Source: Marsupella aquatica (taxonomy: Eukaryota > Marchantiophyta). Taken from it: a DNA stretch of 64,000 nucleotides. Location: positions 15,252,001 through 15,316,000 of the forward strand of contig OZ316893.1 in assembly GCA_973895155.1 (NCBI GenBank). Reading direction: 5' to 3'. Of this stretch, positions 59,502 to 64,000 are shown in pieces. Position numbers and translations under genes: made by a program. Below the pieces are notes generated by a model. The model ran no database searches and was not told the DNA's origin. It saw only the letters and a list, made by a program, of their open reading frames with translations. Numbering within the stretch: position 1 is the first letter of the stretch; each line of letters begins with the position of its first letter.

Positions 59502-61818
59502 TTGCAACATGCTTCTATGACGATTTTTCAAGGTCAGCATTATTCATTTGGTTCAAAATGGGAACGCGAAGCGATATAGTCCAGATGGAATGTGGATTCC
59601 ATGTTCTTAGAGCTTTTAATCGTTCTACTCAGTGACCAATGTACAATATGCAGACGAGGCTCCGTGCGTTGCTTACTGTGTCACTAGAATATACGGCTTT
59701 TTATAGGAAACAGCTGCTGCAAGGCTTGAGCTTAAGCTTCTTCTGTTCTAGACGATAACGGCAGTCTAGCGCACTTTGTGATCTAGCCAATTATTCATCT
59801 TTAGTTGGAAGCTCTAACCCCCCGTCCCATATTTAGGTAAATGTACTTAGTCTTCTACTACGTAGGTGGCCTTGGGACCGTTGTAAATTATCTTTCTTTT
59901 GTCGTCGTCAACACAAGAAGTTGTCTGCCTTGATCTTCTAGTGCAGAGTTTAGCTCAATACTTAATCCACAAATAAAGACAACTGTAAGGCCTTTGGTTT
60001 CGAATGTGTGCAGTGTATTTGTATAAACTCCATTTATTAGCGACAAAAGTAAAAGCTTCGGTACCCAAACCACAGGTGTAAGTACAATTTCCACCACAAC
60101 TAACAGATGGCTAGAAGACCTCGGTTCCACATATTCTAGAGCACACAAGCGTAAGCTCTAGCAACGCTGTGATGCCAAAGACATGGAATTTCAGTACTTC
60201 AATTTCGATAGAAAAACACATTCAAAGGATGAAAGTCCAATTTCTTGCTGAGTCATAAATTGTTCCTTTGCCTTTGTTGTGTGCATGAAAGCGATGAAGT
60301 GCATTTCTTGATAAGTATTCCATCAGTAATGTATTTTGGATTCAGAATATTCCTTTGCATGACACTAGAAGAAAAAAATTCAGTTGTGTAAAGCCAATAT
60401 ATGGGTGTTGATAGTCTGTCATCGCCAGGAGCACTCATCAGGATATGGTATACTCAACAGCTGCATACGTGGAGCCGGGATAGTTCCTCCCCCTAGCTTT
60501 GAGAGAAGTCTCAATCTCATTTCAATGAGAGAGTACTGTTCAGACCTAGGAGAGCAACGTGAACTGCTTAACGCTCAGCCGACCTGTCTCCAGCAAAATC
60601 TGCAAAGCCAGACAAAGAATAGTGAGAGATGTAAAAATGTGCCCGCAGTCTACACGGTTGGCGCTCAACAACTGAGCTATAAAGACAACCCAATCATTGC
60701 GCTTGAAAACAATCTATTTATGTGCAGCTAGTCTTCCTCAAGATTTCGGATTAGAATAATTCAGATCAGGTCCATCACTGAATTTTGTTGTGAAATCTGA
60801 GTGAATTTGTTCTTCTGAACCTAACTTACAGATCAACAGCTCAGGACTGTGTATCATTGATCGTGCACGGAACTCCGACCAAGTGAGTGTTTGGCTTAGT
60901 GACTAGTTTATGAGATTGTACCAGAGTGCCAGAAAATCTTAATGACTATTTAGCACGACGAGCTTCTTGACACGAGTGGAAGGCAAGGCTTTGCAACATC
61001 CAGGTGGTGGGTTCTAGGAATATCAAATTTTGGAGAACATACAATATCAGTCCAGTCACACGCCAAGTTATGCCATCATTTTGCTGTGAAGATCAGCCTT
61101 CCCCTCAGTATTGATCTGCATCTGTATCGATATGACCTGGATATCCCTCCATCAGATTATCTGTAGGGTAGGTAACATGGTAATACAAAATCCAGTTGCT
61201 GTTGATTGATGAGTTTCGCTTGTACATGAACCCTCAAGGGAGGGAGAGTGCTAACTGTATGTCGTTACGACAACATTATATCTCATGGCGAGTGCACCTT
61301 TTTCTGGCACGAAAGAAACTCACAAGTTTATTGAGAATCATCGGTAGTGTGTACATGTGCGTAGCACAAGGACCAGGGACTAGACCAATACAATATAGAG
61401 TAGAAGCAAAGAAGCAATTTTTTCTTCCAAAACATCTCCCATAGCACAGCGTACAAAAATAGAAAACAATCCACAAAGAAAGCCTAACAAACCAATAAGG
61501 TAACAGCGTATATAATAACAGGTGGGGTCAGTAATGTGACAGTCTGCAAGGAAAATTCTCAGACTTATCAGCAAGAACAACCCCTAGAAGATGGTGGGAT
61601 AAATGAAGTACAGAAGGAGCAACAAATAGTAAGGAAGAGTAATGTAAGGAAGAGTTACTGAAGCAGTGTAGCAAAAGGGAATGCCAGCAATCCAATGTTG
61701 TTTTGAAGTGGTAGAGGACCAAGGGGTGGCTGCCCCCATATGTAGATGAAGGATTTGAGTAGGCAAGTTTGGATATGCTTAGTAGACCCCCTTCTGGAAA
61801 AAGTTTGCTTGATCAACC
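59502..61818. other. Methyltransferase 3' region and intergenic DNA
   Basis: No gene. Around 60640-60700 the minus strand reads TATAGCTCAGTTGTTGAGCG, which looks like a tRNA A box and D arm, but no T arm follows, so it is at most a truncated tRNA-derived sequence. Confidence 0.45.
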
Positions 61819-62221
61819 TGTTGAGCATAGATGACGATCGCAACGGCAAGCCCATGAACCATCAAACGCACAATAGTCGACACAAGAGATACGTGGTTCA
61901 CCTCCTTGAGGCTACGTCCACGGGAACACACAAGAGAGCTTTACTGAACTCTAAGCCCGTCGGCTATACCGAGTCTCCATAGTGTAAGCTCTCCCTATCT
62001 CTCAAGTGGCTCCATAACAATGAGCCTTGGTTCTACCTCTCCAAGCACACATGCCTCTTATGATATAGTGTGCAACTTAGTTGTACCTAACCACATAGTT
62101 GTACCTAATCACGTAGTTGTACCTAACCACATAGTTGTACCTAATCACGTAGTTGTACCAACCCACGTTGTTGTACCAACCACGTCATACCTAACCTAGA
62201 CGTAAGAGTAAATACCCAACA
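61819..62221 (-). repeat. 3' LTR of the copia element
   Basis: Plus-strand ends are TGTTGAGCATAG and ATACCCAACA, so TG and CA termini are intact. Its 61819 end is the one present in both arms of the palindromic element at 587-908, and the whole matches the solo LTR at 13294-13636. Confidence 0.92.
62081..62184 (+). repeat. 18-bp minisatellite inside the LTR
   Basis: Five full units and a partial one. They alternate between TTGTACCTAACCACATAG and TTGTACCTAATCACGTAG, then drift at the right end. The alternating pattern suggests amplification of a 36-bp dimer. Confidence 0.9.
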
Positions 62222-62232
62222 ATCTTCCCCTT
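62222..62232 (-). other. Polypurine tract of the copia element
   Basis: On the minus strand, AAGGGGAAGAT directly precedes the LTR start TGTTGGG, the position where plus-strand DNA synthesis is primed. Confidence 0.8.
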
Positions 62233-62411
62233 GACTCTGGTCTAGGGGAGAGTAATACTGCCAATGTATATGATCCCTCAGCGGGAAGTTCTGGACAAAA
62301 ACCAAACCGGTTTCCCTCTCTAACTAGAGCAAACTAGAACTAAGCCGTAGCCTAATACATAGGAATGAGGAAGAGCATATATCAATAATTACAATGAATG
62401 TTAAGAAAACT

Positions 62412-64000
62412 CTACTTGTGATGCAATTGCAAAACCTGCAATACGTCACGGTGTCTAGAGAAACTCTCCAAAGGAATCACTTTGGTAAATGCGTCAGCCG
62501 GGTTGAGTTTACCATCAATCTTGACTAGCTCAAACAAATTATCAGACACAACCTGCCTGATAAAATGGTACCTAACGTCAATGTGCTTCACTCTGCTGTC
62601 CATCACCTGGTTCACAGCAAGGTGGAGCGCACTTTGACTATCACAATGGAGCTTCACATTCCCCTGTGGCAATCCCATTTCAATGATAAGTCTATCCAAT
62701 CAAATTGCTTCCTTTGCTGCTTCCGCAGCTGCAACATACTCCGCTTCTGTAGTAGACTGAGCAATACACTTCTGCAAAGTAGACCTCCAACTTATGCATC
62801 CACCGCCAAGTATGAACACATATCCTGTTGTTGATCTCCTTCGGTCCAAATCTTGTCCATAGTCAGAATCAACATAGCCAATCAATGATTTAGCATTCTT
62901 TGCATTCGCATCAAATAAAAGACCATGATCCACGGTACCCTTCAAGTACCTGATAATCCACTTCACTGCTTCCCAGTGTACCTTCCCTGGATTCGACATG
63001 TACCTGCTCACCTTGCCCATAGCCATGGCAAGATCAGGTCTAGTGCAAGTCATCAAATACATGAGACTCCCCACTGCCTTGTCATACGGAACCTTTGACA
63101 TCAACCCCTTCTCTGTGTCATCCGTAGGACAGAACGCTGATGATAACTTGAAGTGTGGAGCCAACGGGGTACTTACTGGCTTGCTATTCCCCATGTTGAA
63201 CCTTGCAATTACCTTCCTCGCATAACTGCTCTGCGTCAACCATAGCTTGCCAGTCTCCAAGTCCCTAGTGATCTCCATACCCAAAATCCTCTTAACTGAC
63301 CCTAAGTCCTTCATCTTAAACTCTGCACTAAGCAGTGCCTTGAGCTTAACAATCTCAGACCTATCCTTGGCTGCAATTAGCATATCATCCACACAAAGTA
63401 CTAAAACAATGAACCCAAAGACAACATTCTTTATCGGTTTCAAATACACACAAGGGTCAAATACACTTCTGTGAAAACCTTGTGACCGAATCCAATCGTC
63501 AAACCGCTTGTTCCACTGTCTTGGTGACTGCTTCAACCCATACAAGGATTTCAGCAATCTGCAAACCAATTCCTCCTGTCCTCTCTTCACAAAACCTAGC
63601 GGTTGTCTCATGAAGATCACCTCTTCCAATGTGCCATAGAGGAAAGCTGTGACAACATCCATCTGATCTAGCAGCAGACCAAACATTACAACAAGTACAC
63701 ACAATAGTCGTATTGTAGAGTACTTAGCAACTGGTGAGAAGACCTCATTGTAATCCACACCTTTCTCTTGTGTGAATCTCTTTGCTACCAATCTAGCCTT
63801 GTAGACCTTCGATCCACCTCCTATGGAATTATCCTTCAGCTTGTAAATCCACTTGCTGTCCACCACTTGCTGACCCTTAGGCAGCTTAACAAGCTCCCAA
63901 GTTTTGTTGTCCTTTAGTGACTGCATCTCCGTTTGCATTGCTGCAGTCCACTTCTGCTTCTCCTTTGAAGCACTTGCCTCATGAAATGAAGAAGGTTCCC
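62412..64000 (-). pseudogene. Copia pol: reverse transcriptase and RNase H, one nonsense codon
   Basis: The frame is open from the window edge to TAG-like end at 62412 except for TGA at 62700-62702, where the family has Trp (EAIWLDRLI). RT signatures: NKTWELVKLPKGQQVVDSKW, YKARLVAKRFTQEKGVDYNE, VFSPVAKYSTIRLL, QMDVVTAFLYGTLEE, the catalytic CVDDMLI, YGLKQSPRQWNKRFD, VGSLMYLMTCTRPDLAMAMG. RNase H: SLIGYVDSDYGQDLDRRRST, STTEAEYVAAAEAAKEA, then after the stop KLHCDSQSALHLA, HIDVRYHFIRQ and NPADAFTK. Only one visible lesion, so the copy is young or the stop arose recently. The 5' part is outside the window. Confidence 0.93.

Larger units (their letters stand above)
61819..64000 (-). mobile_element. 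Ty1/copia LTR retrotransposon, 3' part (cut by window edge)
   Basis: On the minus strand from the edge: reverse transcriptase and RNase H frames (64000-62412), a 179-bp non-coding stretch, a polypurine tract next to the LTR, and a 403-bp LTR. The 5' LTR, gag and integrase must lie beyond 64000. The LTR is followed on the host side by CAACC (61814-61818), one half of the expected target duplication. Confidence 0.93.

Noticed and set aside
60633-60705. tRNA-like sequence (A box TATAGCTCAGTTGTTGAGCG on the minus strand)
   Set aside because: A D arm is visible but there is no T arm or matching acceptor stem within tRNA distance, so it is not called as a tRNA gene.

Overview
This is nuclear DNA of a land plant. 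All seven gene models I can support are plant-type, six with canonical GT/AG introns or plant-only families: an ABA receptor, an HD2 histone deacetylase, the ribosome-assembly factor RRS1, cytosolic ribosomal protein uS3, a plastid-type SAM methyltransferase, a stand-alone DUF1115 protein and a conserved plant protein of unknown function. Introns are mostly 100-500 bp, genes lie about 5-10 kb apart, and the decayed reverse-transcriptase relics resemble a family I remember from bryophyte genomes. My best guess is a bryophyte, possibly a liverwort such as Marchantia, but the sequence alone does not prove the species.

Layout. 1-6.05 kb is a nested transposon cluster: a decayed LINE-like 3' end holds a palindromic LTR derivative (587-908) and a MITE-like element (1256-1569), and beside it lies a complete-ended Mutator-like element (MULE, 1771-6045) with 255-bp TIRs and a perfect 9-bp target duplication. 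The MULE has a frameshifted transposase on the minus strand and, on the plus strand, an ORF with an RNase H1 hybrid-binding (viroplasmin-type) domain cut by one TAG. 6.9-8.7 kb is an intronless PYR/PYL/RCAR ABA receptor with a long GA-rich leader and a uORF. 8.7-20.3 kb has no gene I can support; it carries a solo copia LTR (13294-13636), a long-TIR element (13728-14883), a decayed inverted repeat (18017-19106) and tandem arrays. 20.58-23.5 kb is RRS1 (8 exons). 24.6-25.3 kb is another LINE relic. 25.86-26.4 kb is the DUF1115 gene, convergent with the unknown plant gene at 27.89-30.66 kb (minus). 32-37 kb is AT-rich and gene-poor. 37.28-38.59 kb is uS3 (6 exons, minus). 39.5-47.3 kb is gene-poor and contains an 83-nt hairpin. 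47.64-52.02 kb is HD2 (11 exons). 56.3-59.5 kb is the methyltransferase (8 exons). The right edge is a minus-strand Ty1/copia element with 3' LTR, polypurine tract and RT/RNase H, broken by one stop codon and continuing past the window.

There is no operon-like or cluster logic among the host genes. Three of them (RRS1, uS3, HD2) belong to ribosome production or the nucleolus, and each has telo-box-type AACCCTAA elements just upstream. The most unusual material is in the mobile DNA: the RNase H1-type accessory ORF inside the MULE, and the double-headed LTR element with its own 5-bp target duplication. The three copies of the same copia LTR end (full LTR, solo LTR, palindromic form) show the same family in three states.
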